This document shows positions 1 to 13,029 of a stretch of DNA of 64,000 bases, piece after piece. The notes under the pieces were generated by a model that was given only the letters and a program-made list of their open reading frames with translations, did not search any database and was not told the origin of the DNA. Source of the stretch: Parasponia andersonii. Lineage: Eukaryota; Streptophyta; Magnoliopsida; Rosales; Cannabaceae. The translations under genes were made by a program, and so were the position numbers. Position 1 is the stretch's first letter. Each line of letters starts with the position of its first letter. The stretch is taken from contig JXTB01000417.1 of the NCBI GenBank assembly GCA_002914805.1, forward strand, positions 102,985 through 166,984. Direction: 5' to 3'.

Positions 1-1777
1 TAGGAGCTTTTTCGGAAAACCGGCCACCGGCGACGATTCCGGCGTCCTTTTGGCTTCAAACCGGTCCCGTTGGATTCGTATCGTCGCAAGGATCATCAAG
101 GTATATATATCTCAACTCCATTTTGCCCGGATTGAAAGTTGCCATTTTTGGTCATTTCGAGTTTTTGAGTGTTGTTCTTGATCCGACCGTTGGATTGTAA
201 TTTTAATTACATTTTTGGAATGTACTCGGAAAATGGAGAAGTTTGATATATATATTGTGTAGTTTGGTGATCGGCACAAAAATCGAGATCGGACGGTCGA
301 GATTTTATCTCGTTTTGCGTGCCACCGGTCCGGTATGGACCCGGACCCGAATTGGACAAATTATATGTCTAACCTAGCTATTTTGGGTGCTAGGAATCCA
401 GTGAAGAGGTCCGTTTGTAGAATTGAAGCTCTCGTGAGAAAGTTGATCTTTCGCACGAGGACGATCGAGGGCTTGGAATTGGATCCCGACCCTCCGGGCG
501 ATCATCAACGACACTTTAAGGACCTAATAGCGTGGTGTCGCTATTCTGTTGAGGTAGGGGTTTAGTTACCTTCGTTTTATATCGGTTTTGAGTTAAAACT
601 TATTTTCTGCAACATATGAGAACAAACGTATTTTTAATGATTTGAATTATATGTGATGGAATCTGATTATACGATATATACTGTACTGCTCTGGGAATTT
701 GCTGTGTGCAGGTTATTTTGGGTATATCAAAAATAGGGCCGTTATGCTGCCCGTTTTTCTATAAAACCCTATTATGCATGTTTATTTGAAAAACCAGAGT
801 ACAGTAGTTTTTACACTTCAATTCTGTATTGCACGTGTCATAGGATCATACATGAGCACCGTGTTAGCATCGTGGGTTTTACAGTGTGGCGCTGCGTGCC
901 CCACCGTCGGTGAAAGTCCGTAAACTTGCGCAAGGTCTTGTTACTTCTGATTACCTCCCCATTTGGCAGGGGTAGGCAATTCGGTTGCCCCTCCAGGTTT
1001 GGTAGGCGACACATGGGTGTCCCCTCCAGGTATGGGCTTAGGTATCAGGCAGGCTGTTAGGTACACTTAGTGCCATCATCCTGGGTTTCCACAGATGAGA
1101 GGATGTGAGCTCATGAGTATGGGTTGATTTGTGTCATGTGCATATGGAGTGATGGTTTTCATTACACTGTTATATATATATTGGCTCCCGGTTTGGATTA
1201 TATATATACGTGTATGTATGTTTTGGATTTGAACTAACCATGCAGGAGATTCCCATCACTGAATTATTTTTTCCCGAGGTAACTATTTTCCTACTGGGCA
1301 TTGTATGCTCACCCCCCTTACCTTCCTCCTCAGGTGGTGTCCAGTGCGATCTTGGTGATCAAGAGGAGTAAGAGGTCATCGGGATTACAGTTCGCCTCTT
1401 AGTAATGCTAGGAGTTTGTTATTATAGTCTTTGGACCATTTGGATTTTTGTATTAGCATTGAACCAAGACTACTGCTTTCCATTTTGTCTGTAAACTTAT
1501 GCATGCCATTCTGGTATTGGACATCTGTTGTGAATGATGATGATGCGGGGTTTGGTTTCTTTTTAATTAATTTTATGTTTTTAAGAAATTGTTCAATTTA
1601 TGTTTGGTGGTGTATACGAACTGTGGGAGTGGTTCACGGGATGAAATTCCGAATATTTTACTTAAATGGACTGTTTTTATAAAAACTAGAACTTTTGACA
1701 CTTTTCAAATAAATTAAGGAATTTCCCACCTTGTGAAATTCCCCTTCTGCCACTAGCCCGGGTTTTGGGTCATGACA
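1..1777 (+). mobile_element. Ty3/gypsy-type LTR (family A), cut by window start
   Basis: This is the 3' part of a long terminal repeat; its start lies outside the window. It ends in the LTR-type terminus GGGTTTTGGGTCATGACA at 1777. It shares blocks with the LTRs at 31449-33660 (opposite strand) and 49406-51150: a GC-rich patch at the start, a (TA)n stretch near 245, a 'GGTGAAAGTCCGTAAAC' block near 910, a 'GATGAGAGGATG' block near 1090, and a 'CTCACCCCCCTTACC' block near 1310. No coding region is credible. It sits against the C-terminal end of the MULE transposase and therefore inserted into it. It is a fossil, probably a solo or partial LTR. Confidence 0.75.
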
Positions 1778-2684
1778 GTTCAGGATTTTTTAGAGGTGCT
1801 GAGTACCTAGACTTATTATGACTAGATTTTCTACAATTTTTGCAATGCATTATCCCAAATCTTCTAATCTGCCATGATGGTGTGATCTCATCAGCTTCTC
1901 CCCTTCTAGCCTTCTTTGGCCTGCCTCACTTCTTTTTATTTTTGGAGGGACTAAAGGGTTTAGCCTGGATTAGGCCATAGTTAAGGTCTATTCAATGGAT
2001 TGATAACAGGAATATAGGACCGAATATACGGTTCCTTATCATGGTAGCTGTCCACAAAGTTGTAAATGTTAAAGTGTCTCCCTCGAATATATATCATTGC
2101 ATGAGCACATGGAATTCTACTCAAATTCCAGCTTCTACAAGAGCAAGAACGAGCTTCAAGGTCAACTCCCCATTGCCCTCCATCAATATCCATAACCTCA
2201 TACGTTTGTTGTCCAACCCAAACAGGTACACAATGGTTAGATGCCTATAAATTTTTCTCGATGATTTTCATTACTTTCGGTCCAACTAGTTTCTTCCATT
2301 TATGGACTACCTCTCTTTTCCAAACAAATACCTTTTGTAAGTATGTTTGAATACCTTCCAATAATGAGAAAATTGGTTTGTCTCTTGCCTTCACAATTGC
2401 ACCATTAAATGCCTCACACATTTTTTTTGTCAATATGTCACACTTAGTGGAAGTTCTAAAGTGTGACCGAGACCATTGAGATGGAGAATTTCCCTTTAAC
2501 CATAATCAAGTGGCATCATCAAAATTTTTCAAATTATTCATAATTGCTTCAAACGGTGGTATGATAGTAGCCCTCGCTACATCCCATATCTTTTCTTTGA
2601 GAGCTAATCCTGAATGTAAATGCATATACATAAAATAACTGCTTGTTACAGTAAAATGCATATACATAAAATAACTGCAAGTAC
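1778..2684 (-). pseudogene. MULE (MuDR-type) transposase, C-terminal half, decayed
   Basis: Reading the minus strand, this is the second half of a Mutator-like transposase. A segment with ALKEKIWDVARAT (about 2560-2640) matches the conserved stretch after the catalytic core. Further on, EAFNGAIVKARDKPI (about 2370-2420) precedes a SWIM zinc finger with CSCRSWNLSRIPCAHA (about 2090-2140), the CxC-x(n)-CxH signature of MuDR transposases. Near the end, CKNCRKSSHNKSRY (about 1830-1870) is a zinc knuckle whose last cysteine is replaced by tyrosine. Stops interrupt it near 2505 and 2245. It is cut by an LTR on one side (1777) and by a 1.3 kb insertion on the other (2685). It is a plain DNA-transposon relic. 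Confidence 0.8.
2618..2678. repeat. 25 bp direct repeat at edge of insertion
   Basis: The 25 bp at 2618-2642 recur exactly at 2654-2678, 11 bp further on, beside the point where the MULE sequence is interrupted. It is probably a local duplication inside the MULE coding remnant. Confidence 0.8.
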
Positions 2685-4007
2685 ACGAGTTGTAATCAAG
2701 TAATAAAGTAATAAGTATAGAGTTGTCGATCTCACGAGAAATTATATGTTAAATTACCGTTAATTACTGGAATTATCGTGACCTAATTTTATCTAGGCAA
2801 CCAAATTAAATGAGTTTATAACATAAATAAATAAAATAAAATATGAATACAAAAATAAAATATGGAGACTTCTATGCACAAATGTACTAGGGGATTGAAT
2901 TCACCTAACTATCAACTATGTCTTTTGATCACCAGTTGCATTCTAATTAATTATTCCTTGTTTATAAGCCAAGAACCCAAAGATATTTCTATTCTCTCCC
3001 TCAAGTACCGAGTGAAATCATTCCTAAATCCTGGTTTTAATATCTTTATTCTAAATTTAGAATTTAAGAATTCATTATGTTCAATGGTTCTTTGATCATG
3101 GCTTCAAAGGAATTATAGGTTCTCTCAAACTCTACAAAATCCTAAGTTATACTATCCTATAATTGTTTCTAAATTTCCATTTCTCAAGTACCAAATTCTA
3201 GAAACCAAATCATCCAACTAATAGCTAATTAGTTGAGAAGTATTAAGCATAGAATAGTATAAATAAATTCAAGATCAATATCAAAGAATATATTAGAAAT
3301 CGAGACATAGAATCAAAGTTTAAGTTACATCAAACCCCAAGCATATAATAATTAATTCAACATAGGAGAATCTAATACTATTCTCAACCAGAAATTCAGA
3401 TATCCAAATATATTTAATAATCAAGTATAATACAAAATTCAAATGAGAAAAGAGTGAGAAAGAAGATGAGAAAAACTCTTTTGTAGAGGTAGAACTTTAT
3501 GCCTTCAATCTCTTCAAGCTACTCTCTCAAGCATCCTCTCCAAAAATTTTAGCTCCAAGCTCTTTCCTCTCTTGAAATTTTGATGGTATCACTAGTCCAT
3601 ATTAGCTCTAAAAACTTGCTAAAAATGGGCTTCTAGATGCTGTGTAGCACCACGGTGCTCTAGCCACAGGAACTCAGCTTTCTAGGTAGTGCCGCAGTGT
3701 TATTATTATAGTACCACGACACCCTCGGTTCTAGAACTCAATACGAAAGCTTTTCTTCCTAGGGGTGTCATTTTTTTCGTTTTAGCATCGTTTTGACTAA
3801 TTTTCATTGTATTGCATTTGTATCGGACTCAAATTTCATCCCAAATGGTTGAAATATCTATATTTGTCACCAATTTTTCTTGATTATCATTTATTCATAA
3901 GAACTATAAAAACAAAGTAAAAACACGTCAAACCGACAAAAATACTTGAAAACTTACAATTATTTGAGTTGAATGATACTTGATTTGTGAGTGATTAATT
4001 ACTCATC
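2685..4007. mobile_element. Unclassified 1.3 kb insertion in the MULE
   Basis: Recognisable MULE coding stops near 4014 and resumes below 2680, so the 1.3 kb between is an insertion. The hexamer AAGTAC flanks it on both sides (2679-2684 and 4008-4013), which may be its target duplication. The insert is AT-rich and starts ACGAGTTGTAATCAAGTAATAAAG, a type of opening I have seen often in plant intergenic repeats but cannot assign to a family. No transposase or reverse transcriptase coding is visible, so it is non-autonomous. Confidence 0.5.
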
Positions 4008-4013
4008 AAGTAC

Positions 4014-5193
4014 GAATTAAACCCTTATGTTAATCACTAATAAATGTCCATCCAAAATCATTTATAATCTCTATATCACCCTTAACAAGTCCCAAGAACC
4101 ATTTCCAACTTGATTTGTACTTTGACTCTACAATAGCATATGCAAAAGAATATGTTCCATTATCAGTATCTATACCAATAACTAAGAGAAGCTGACCTCC
4201 ATATTCATCCTCTAGGAAACAATCATCTAGTCCAATCAGTTATCTATAACCATCCTTAAAACCCTGCTTGGAAGCTGCCATACAATATAGATATGCTTGA
4301 ATTGTTTCTTGTGTTAATTGTTATGAAAAGAATCTATCTTCATCATGCTACCAGGGTCTAATCTCAAGAACTCATCATAATAACCAGACAACGAATTGAA
4401 TTGATCTTCATTAAAACCTTGAATCAATATTAATGCCCTAGCTCTAGCATTATAATATTGCCAAATAGAAACTTTAATCCCATAATCATTTTTTACTGCA
4501 TCCATGAAACTAGATTATGACCAGTTTAGGTCTGCCCTAAATTGCCTAGATATTTCCTAGAAATCCATTCAGCATCAATCCTCTTATTATTATATACTAG
4601 GTGACATTCATATCTATCAATAAATATTCTCATCCTGAATGCTTTCTTATTTTCCATTACATGAGCATAAAGTTTCCAACGGCAACCCTGTTGACAAACT
4701 ACCTTTACTCTTAATGTGTTAGTCTTCTTAAACTTGATTTCCTTCTTAATCTTCATACTATACACAATCAAGGCTTCCTTCAACACTAAGGTACTTAAGA
4801 ACTCTATCTCATGTCTAAATTGAGGGTCTCTCATATCTTTTTTCTCATTAAATGTATTTCTCCTAACTAAAGTTGATTCACCATCACTTGCAATCATCCT
4901 AAGATCATCACTTTCCGAATTTTCAGTTTGGTTTGCATCAATACTATCCTTACTATCAGTCACTCCATTACCAAAGTCATGAATACTAACCCATTGGTTA
5001 AAAGATCAAGTACTTCCTTATAAGTCTAATTTTCAAGTTAAGTATCTTGTTCATAGTCTAGATATACCAATTCAGGTTCTTCTTCAAAGTCTTCAATCAT
5101 AACACTATTCTCATCATTTTCTTCATTATCCAAGTCATAATCTATTGGTTGTTGCTTTGATCCTTGGGACAAAAATGCCTCAATATCAATATC
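4014..5193 (-). pseudogene. MULE (MuDR-type) transposase, N-terminal half, decayed
   Basis: Minus-strand reading gives, in order: an acidic N-terminus (about 5050-5190, many D and E); the MuDR DNA-binding domain (about 4560-4830) with VVCQQGCRWKLYAHV and a following H-x-C-type region (YECHLVYNNKR); a linker with DYGIKVSIWQYYNARARAL (about 4430-4500); and the start of the catalytic MULE domain with LIGLDDCFLEDEYGGQLL (about 4190-4250) and SWKWFLGLVKGD (about 4080-4115). At least three in-frame stops interrupt it. The gypsy LTR at 5194 truncates its 5' end. The protein would have bound terminal inverted repeats and catalysed cut-and-paste transposition; it is now dead. Confidence 0.82.
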
Positions 5194-8100
5194 TATAACG
5201 ATCTAACTTTTTAGACCGTTAACTGCTTACATTCTTAGATTACTTATTTAAAAAGAGAAACTTAGACACTGAGAGGTTGATATTCATAGCTAACCATTTG
5301 CTTAATTTGAAAATTTTGAAAACAAGTAAAATGCATTAGGAAAGTTAAGTAACATTTGTTTAAATTTGTTAATAAAGATTTTAATTGAAATAATTTAAAT
5401 AATATGCAACCGTAAAAGACTCCTAGGTGAGAAGTGGGTCATATACGAATCACTTAAGTCCCAAGCTCTCCTTAGATAGTTTAGGTCTTTTTGACAGAAC
5501 TCCTTGAGTTTGACATTTATTCAAATCAAAACATCACTTTTAGATATTTTCATATTGAAAAATGTTCGTTTAAACTCCATTCAATTAAAATATATTTTCA
5601 AGTTCAACTTAATAAAATCATGCATTATGAAATAAAATACCGAGTTATAATTATATTTTTAAAGAACATCAAGATTACATAATTGAAATCATTTATCTTA
5701 TAATAAGAACATATGCGGAAATAACTTAATGGAAGTATTTCATTTACTCTTGCCTCACATTCATCCCCGCCTCGATTCTAGCTAACTTTTCAATCAAATC
5801 AAAGGTTTTTTTTCGTTTGGTACCTACAACATGGATACTCATAAAATGTGAGCTTTCGCTCAGCAAGTATGATATAATTCTTATAAAATATTTTATTTAT
5901 AAACAAACATTTTTTTATGAAAGTCTAATTATTCTGTTTTATGTAATTATTACTTTATACTTTATTATAAGATATTATATCATTATTTTATCTCATTCTT
6001 TATCACATAGTCTTTTATTTTTCTTATTGGCCCTCGTATATATACTGAGTGCACACTACCAAACAGAGAACCAGAGGAGTGACCCAACTGAAAACACTCA
6101 CTGTCATAAACTTAACATAGTTTTCTTCGGGAATCCTCGCCTAGGGGAGGCTGGTCTTATTTTACCTCAGATATCGTCACCTAGCAGAGATTGGTATGAT
6201 ACCTTTAAATTCTTATCTTATTTAGTCTTCTCTTTACATCAGTGAGTATACTTTAACAACAAATCCAAACTTTATATTTATATTCCGCTATCATAGCATT
6301 TCCTTTGTTAAAGTATGTGTAATACCACTGGGCCTCACCCAAAAGTGTTAGCTTGAAGGTACTTTTGGGCTCATGGACTACTACTACTTAAATACTCATG
6401 ATCTTCCCAGAGTATACCTGATATGGGACTTAGGGCATTACAATCTCTCCCCTTTAAGGGCCTAGCGTCCTCGCTAGAGGTCCATATTCAATAGCCCACA
6501 TATAACTCATATGGGTGGGGTCCACATTCACCACGATTTCGGCCCGTCAGTCTTTCAAGACCCACACAGGTATGGACTGGGTCAGCTCTGATACCAAATG
6601 TAACACCACTAGGCCTCACCCAAAAGTGCTAGCTTGAATGTACTTTTGGGCTCATGGACTACTACTTAAATACTCATGATCTTCCCAAAGCATACCTGAT
6701 GTGGGACTTGGGGCATTACAGTATGCTTAGAGCATTTTAACATGATAACATTATAAAGAAAGTATACATCATTTTAATAGAATAGGAAATGTATCATAAT
6801 AAGTATTTTTCATATTATACATAGGCCACATAAAGATAAAGACAAGTTATCATATGAAATATTCTCAAACATATTATACTCCAAATATTAAATATTTTCA
6901 AGACCATCTATGCCGTAGATAAGATTATACTTACCTCGTAATGTGATTATCCTAGTTCAAATCATTAATTACGTACGTTTAGATTGGAGTTTTGCCCTGA
7001 TCTATGCATACTATATTTTAAACTTTCTAATTACTTAATAGGTTTAAGACTACTAAAACTCAGTCTTGATCAAACATAAAACTTCACATTTGAGAAATAA
7101 TATCATGTTATATTTTTTGATTAATTTATATTATCAACCTAGCTAGATGAGATTTAATTTTCTTCAACCTTTATTATGTTGATTTTTTTAGTCTCTCCAA
7201 AATTTGGTTGTCAATTTAATTAATATAATCCTAAATCGGTTAAGTTTCTTTAGTTATTTTGCTCTTCTACAATTACTTTAAATTATTCTTGATTAATTAC
7301 TTTATTCGAAATTATGAGTTTTAATATAATAAGTGGGCTAAACACAATAATGACTGCACTAATTTTAAATCTAAACTCATACTTGGGGCTAGACATCATT
7401 AGATAGTTTTCCCTCTTCTTAGGCTTATAACTATAAATTTGGACTAAATATAATTAGAGGCACACATATTTTATTTCTTATTATTGATTTCATGTCTTAA
7501 ACTTAAGTAAATATTTTCTTATCCCAATTAGAAATCTAAAATATATTTTTTTATTGATTCTTATACCAAATCCCCAACTCCAAAATTTTAAGTTTTATAA
7601 TTTATACGTTTACCCATAATCTTAAGATTTCTAACATTTATACCCTTCAAAGGTAAATCTTGAGTTATAGATTTTTTTTTGTTAAAAATTCTTTATTTAT
7701 TTATTTTTACAATTTAATGGTGTTTTAAAACTGCCTAAAATAATTTTTCTTAGATTTGAGCCATATTTTGTCAAAATTACACTTTTGACCTAGAATACTC
7801 AAAATTTTGAGATTTTAGTCCCTTCAACTTTTGAGCAAATATTCTTAATTTTTGGAAAGAATTTTTAATGGATAAAAATCTGTTCTTAAGGATCTAAGTC
7901 TAAATCATTAAGCTTGATTTATTTTTATGCATATCTTATTTAAGGGTCTTTCGACTAAAAAATTTTTTGACTTTTGAGTTTAGTCATTTTGATTTTATTT
8001 TATTATTATTGTTATTATTTTAGTCTTTATTATCATGAAGTATTCATATTTTGAGGTTTAAGAACTTAACAAAATAAGTCTTGATATAAAAATAAATTAT

Positions 8101-9405
8101 ATAGCATATAAAGTAAATAAATATGTTATTAACCATTTATTCTTTTGTAATATCTATTTAAACACATAATAAGCAAGTTAAAAGAATATTTACCTTCCAA
8201 TCTTATATCTTCTTTCTTAGAGTGTTTGGGAACTCTTCTAAGTATTAATATTTTGCTAGAAGTCAAAATATTAAAATTAGACTTCTCATAATTTTAGAGC
8301 TAAAAATATTAATAAACTTAAGTATTTTAGTGCAACCTACCTTCCAAGATCTTTCCTTATTCTTCCTTATGTTTCCACCACAAAACTAGGTGCTTTCTTC
8401 TCTTGACTATAATTCTTAATTTTTAGAGTCTTTTTAGGAAAAATCAGGGAAGATGGGTAATATATTATAGCTCTTGTGAGTTTAGAAGAAATTATGGTAA
8501 AAAGAATTTTTCTTCTAGTTTTCTTTTAGAAAAAGGATGATAGGAAAAATGAAGATAGTTTTAGCTAAGTAATTAGAAGGTTAAGTATGGATTTCTAATT
8601 GCCAAATGAAAGGTCTTTTTATAGGCTATCCATAAGAGGTATCCACTAATATACCACTTTCACATTTCATCTAATAATCTAACTACCATTATTACTAATT
8701 TTGTCTGTACATTTTCTTTTCCTATTCCACTACCTTATATTTTACTTTATTTTTTATTAATCTACTACTTTTGTCTATCATATTTTCTCTTTTTCAATTA
8801 TTTGGAACCTAATACTACTAACTCCCAAAGAAAATCTCCACTATATTATTCTTTTTCTTACCTTTTGAATTATTTTGGAGACAAAAACTGTCAATTAGTT
8901 TTGTCTATGTCTTCTTCTTTGAATTATGACCATTAACCTCCAAAGAATATCTACATTATCATTTTCCTAAGATAAAATCTCACTAGTTTTCATCTTTTTC
9001 TACAAATCATTTTGCACCCTTGGATTGATTTATCCACTTAATTCTTTGTATACTTAAATCCTAGTCATTCAAATTATGTCATAGTACTATTTTGGTGCAA
9101 CTATTAACTTTGGATTATAAGATATAATAATTTCTAATGTGATATAAATATATCACATTCTTATTTAGGTGACCTAAACCATCTTGATGGACATAATATT
9201 TTCTTTGTAGAATTAATTTATTATTAAGGAAAACCAATTTAGAATTTATAAGTTAAAATAAAGAATAATTATGGTTTTTTTACTTAATAAAATTTAACAT
9301 TATAAACATACTACACACATAATTTCAAAATAAACTTATTAAAATTCGATGTTAAGTTTATTAATAATTCTAATAAGGTTGCAAGTCTAGGGATTCCCAG
9401 GGGGT
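5194..9405 (-). mobile_element. Ty3/gypsy 3' LTR (minus), hosting a TRIM
   Basis: On the minus strand the LTR begins TGTAACCCCCTGGGAATCC at 9405, directly after a polypurine tract (GTAGGGGAGAT, about 9406-9417), and ends near 5194 at a degenerate TATAACGATC boundary where it meets MULE sequence. A block reading (minus) CTTGCTGAGCGAAAGCTCAC near 5850 is typical of plant gypsy LTRs. Without the TRIM inside it the LTR is about 3.8 kb, which is long. The matching 5' LTR is not in the window, so the element is incomplete and its age cannot be read from LTR divergence. The rest is AT-rich and noncoding. Confidence 0.65.
6318..6720 (-). mobile_element. Complete TRIM (small LTR retrotransposon), 403 bp
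   Basis: Two direct repeats of 125 bp (6318-6442) and 122 bp (6599-6720) begin TGTAA and end TTACA. On the minus strand the LTR at 6599-6720 is followed at once by TGGTATCAGAGCTGAC, the primer-binding site complementary to initiator tRNA-Met. Before the other LTR lies the purine tract TTAAAGGGGAGAG (about 6444-6457). The 5 bp GTATG flanks the element on both sides (6313-6317 and 6721-6725) as a perfect target duplication. It has no coding capacity. It looks structurally whole and younger than the LTR it sits in. Confidence 0.9.
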
Positions 9406-12058
9406 TACAATCTCCCCTACTTATAAAATTTTCGTCCTAAAAAATTAGTATAATTATGGATACTTTTGTTTCATTTCATCTTCTCGTTCCTAAGGAGCCT
9501 CTTCAATCTTGTGGTTTCGCTACAAAACCTTAACTAAAGGTATGGTCTTATTTCTAAGAGTTTTTTCTTCATGAGCCAACACCTTCATCAGTTTCTTCTC
9601 GTATATCAAGTCCTAGTGAACTTCAACAGGTTTGTGTTTCAAAACATGTGATGGATCTGAGATATATTTCTTCAACATAGACAAGTGAAACATGTTATAT
9701 ATTGCTAGTTCAGGCGGTAATGCAAACTTAGGGCTACTTTGCCAATTCGTTCAAAAATTTTGAATGGTTCTATGTAATTCAAAACATGTGATGGATCTGT
9801 GATGTATTTCTTCAACATAGACACGTGGAACACGTTATATATTACTAGTTCAGGCGGTAATGCAAACTTAGGGCTACTTTGCCAATTCGTTCAAAAATTT
9901 TGAATGGTTCTATGTATCTTGGACTCAATTTTTCTTTCTTTTCGAAGCGCATCACTCCCTTCACCGATGCTATTTTGAGAAAAATTGCATCCCAACTTGA
10001 AATTCTAATAGAGTTTTCCACTTGTCTGCATAACTTTTCTGTCTACTCTAAGTACTTTCTATCCTTTTCCAGATATTTTGTATAACTTCAGTGGTTTCTT
10101 TTATGAAATTAGTGGTTTCTAAATATTTCTCCCTAGATTCAAACCAAAAGATTAAGGATCTACATCTTCTCCCATAAAGTACTTCATAAGGTGCTACCTT
10201 GATAGAGGCCTAGTAGCTGTTATTATAAGAGAACTTATCAATAGAAGATTCTTATTTCATGCCCCTTTAGAGTCTATGATGCACACCCTAAGCATATCCT
10301 CCAAAGTTTGAATGATTAGTTCTGACTACCTGTCGATTTGAGGATAGAAAGCTGTGCTAAAATTTAGTTTTATACCTAAGGCTTGTTGAATTTTTTTTTT
10401 TCAAAAAGTGGAGGTGAATCAACTATTGCGCTCAGAAATAATCTTTTATGGTATTCCATATAGTCTGACAATCTTAGCCACATATAATTCAACTAACTTT
10501 TCCAATGAATAAGTGATTTTTATTGGTACAAAATGTGTTGATTTAGTTAGTCGGTCCGTAATCACCCATATTGTATCGTATCCTACTGGTGTTCTTAGTA
10601 ATCTAACCACAAAATCTATAGCAATTTTCTCCCATTTCCACTCTAGAATTTCAATTAGTTGCAATTCTCCAACAGGTCGTTTGTGTTCAACTTTGACTTT
10701 TTGACAAGTCAAATACCTTTGCATGTACTTAACAATACCAGTTTTCATTCCATTCTACCAAATGTATTGCTTTAGATTTTTATACATTTTTGTCGCACCA
10801 GGGTGGACAGAATAAGGGGTTTCATGTGCTTCAAAAAGAATCTGATTTCTCATCTTAGCATCGTTGGGTATGCATAGTCGACCATTCAATTTGAGAATTT
10901 TGTCAGAAGAGATATTGAACTCTGTTTGTTTTCTTTCTGCAATGTCTTCTTTAATTTTTACTAAAACAGGATTGAGTTCTTAAGTTTCCTTTATGTTCTC
11001 AAAATATTTGGTTTAAGAGTTAACATAGACAATTTACCTATTGTTAACTCTAAACTGACACTGTTTATATTTTCTTGTAAGGGCTTTGGTAAGGCTCTTA
11101 TTGACATCAGAGTCTTTTTTCTGCTTAGCGCGTCTACAACATTATTTGCCTTACTCAGGTGGTATAAGATTTTACAATTATAATCTTTCACCAATTCTAA
11201 CCATCTACACTGCCTCATATTCAATTCTTTCTGAGTGAATATGTACTTTGGGCTTTTATGGTCAGTGTAAATTTGACATTAAGCTCTGTATAAGTAATAT
11301 CACTAAAGTTTGAGAGTGAATACTATAGTAGCAAGTTCTAGATCATGAGTTAGGTAGTTCTTCTCATTCTCCTTAAGTTTCCTAGAACCATATGCCATGA
11401 CTTTTTGATTTTGCATTAGGACCGCACCTAGCCCCAACTTCGATACATCACTATAAATGTCAAACTGTACTTCGTTTGATGGAATAGTAAGAATAGGTGC
11501 ATTGGTAAACCTATTCTTTAACTCTTGGAAGCTTTCTTCACACTTCTCCGTCTATTCGTATTTCTTACCTTTTTTAGTAAGGGCCGTGAGGGGTGCAGCT
11601 AACTTTGAAAAACCTTCTACAAATCTTCGATTATAACTAGCTAATCCTAAAAAGCTCCTCACTTTAGTCATAGTTTTGGGTGCTGGCCAATTGTTCACTG
11701 CCTCTATCTCAGAAAGATCTATGAGAATCTCTTCCTTTGTGACCACATGACCTAAGAAATAGACTTGGTCTAGCTAGAATTCACATTTGGAGAATTTAGT
11801 ATAGAGACGTTGTTCCCTTAACTATTTCAATACGAGTCTGAGGTGTTCTTCATGTTCCTCTTGAGACCTTGAATAAATCAAGATGTCATCGATGAATATT
11901 ATAACAAATTTGTTCAAATATTCCTTGAATATTCGATTCATCAGGTCTATGAATGTCGTAGGAGCATTTGTTAGCCCAAAAGGCATCACTAAGAACTCAT
12001 AATGCCCATATCGTATTCGAAAGGTAGATTTCGAGTATGGTGGGGGAAACATTCTCAT
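9406..12058 (-). mobile_element. Ty3/gypsy internal region, broken pol
   Basis: On the minus strand, pol domains appear in gypsy order: reverse transcriptase with [12 protein letters not shown] and the catalytic FIDDILIYS (about 11820-12060); the connection segment with VRSFLGLASYNRRFVEGF (about 11550-11750); an RNase H/zinc region with VVDALSRK (about 10990-11225); and the integrase core with WEKIAIDFV and VITDRLTKSTHFVPI (about 10446-10750). The order RT, RNase H, integrase followed by a 3' LTR fixes the superfamily as Ty3/gypsy. The element is truncated at its 5' side near 12058 and has several breaks. It is a fossil. Confidence 0.85.
9639..9918. repeat. 140 bp tandem direct repeat inside the gypsy element
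   Basis: The 140 bp from 9639 recur from 9779 with a few substitutions; both copies contain 'GGCGGTAATGCAAACTTAGG'. It lies in the 3' part of the gypsy internal region and appears to be a local duplication after insertion. Confidence 0.85.
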
Positions 12059-12525
12059 TCTTTTCTCCTAAATTTGTATGGACCCCACACATTTTCCCTT
12101 TTTCCATATTTTAGTATACATTTAAATGAGAGTTATTACCCTATATATCATTCTCATTACTCTTTAGTAAACATGCTATATGCAGTTTGGTATGGTACAG
12201 TTATGCAATTTAGATCCTAGATATGGATCGTAACAAATTTGGGCTAAATTGATAAAATAATATTCAAAAAGTCATAACTATTAGAAAAAATATTTAATAA
12301 TAAAACAACATTTAAAATATTTAAGAAAGTCATACACTCCTACTTTTCTAAGTAAGATCTTAATAAGATATAATCCAATTGAGTAAAATACATATGTCTA
12401 AAATTCAACATTTTAAATATCCTTCTAAATAATATTCAATTTTAGTTTTGTTTAAAAGGATATGTAAATATATATCATACTTTTAATTTCTAACTTATGG
12501 TGAATTCAAAAAAAAATATACTAAG
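12059..12525. other. AT-rich spacer, no gene seen
   Basis: No coding, RNA gene or clear repeat is visible. Sequence past 12058 no longer resembles gypsy pol. Confidence 0.6.
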
Positions 12526-12838
12526 ATTTGGATATTCTGCAATTTAAACTATAAAGTTCAAAGTCTACAAAATAATACTCTGATATAAGAATTTGAGAAA
12601 ATGATACCCTGGATTAGGCAATTTTAATAATAGAAAGATAACAATATTCTCTATCAAAACTATATTAGACCTTATTATTCTATTTAATTTTAAGAGTATT
12701 ATTATTATTTATTTGTTAAAGTAATTCAAAAAGTTAGCTTAAAATATTAATTTTTAGAAATTTCTAATTTCAAGATATTATTTTTGTAGAGTCAAAACTT
12801 GAAGGTTAAAATTATAAAATACCCAAACTTATTTGTAT
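12526..12838. mobile_element. Small MITE with long imperfect inverted repeats
   Basis: The left arm (about 12530-12615, containing 'GTCTACAAAATAATACTCTGA') pairs with the right arm (about 12755-12838), whose reverse complement contains 'GACTCTACAAAAATAATATC'. The arms also resemble the terminal repeats of the larger element at 21537-22935 (TTATAAAATAATACTTTGAG), so both may belong to one MULE-type family. No coding. Exact ends and target duplication were not resolved. Confidence 0.5.
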
Positions 12839-13029
12839 TTGCATATAAATGTAAACTTATGTAAAAGAGTACTTTTAAAATTAGCATATACATTTAATAC
12901 AAAGCAGAGTAGTTAATTACGAAAGTAGAAATCTTATTCCACATTTCAAACCATACCGCGGTGGTAGAGAAAAGGTGGGTGGACCTCAAATTATACTATA
13001 GAGCAAAATAATTACAAGGAAATTAGAAC

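Noticed and set aside
5817-6245. 142-codon hydrophobic frame
   Set aside because: Lies inside the gypsy LTR; hydrophobicity follows from T-rich sequence.
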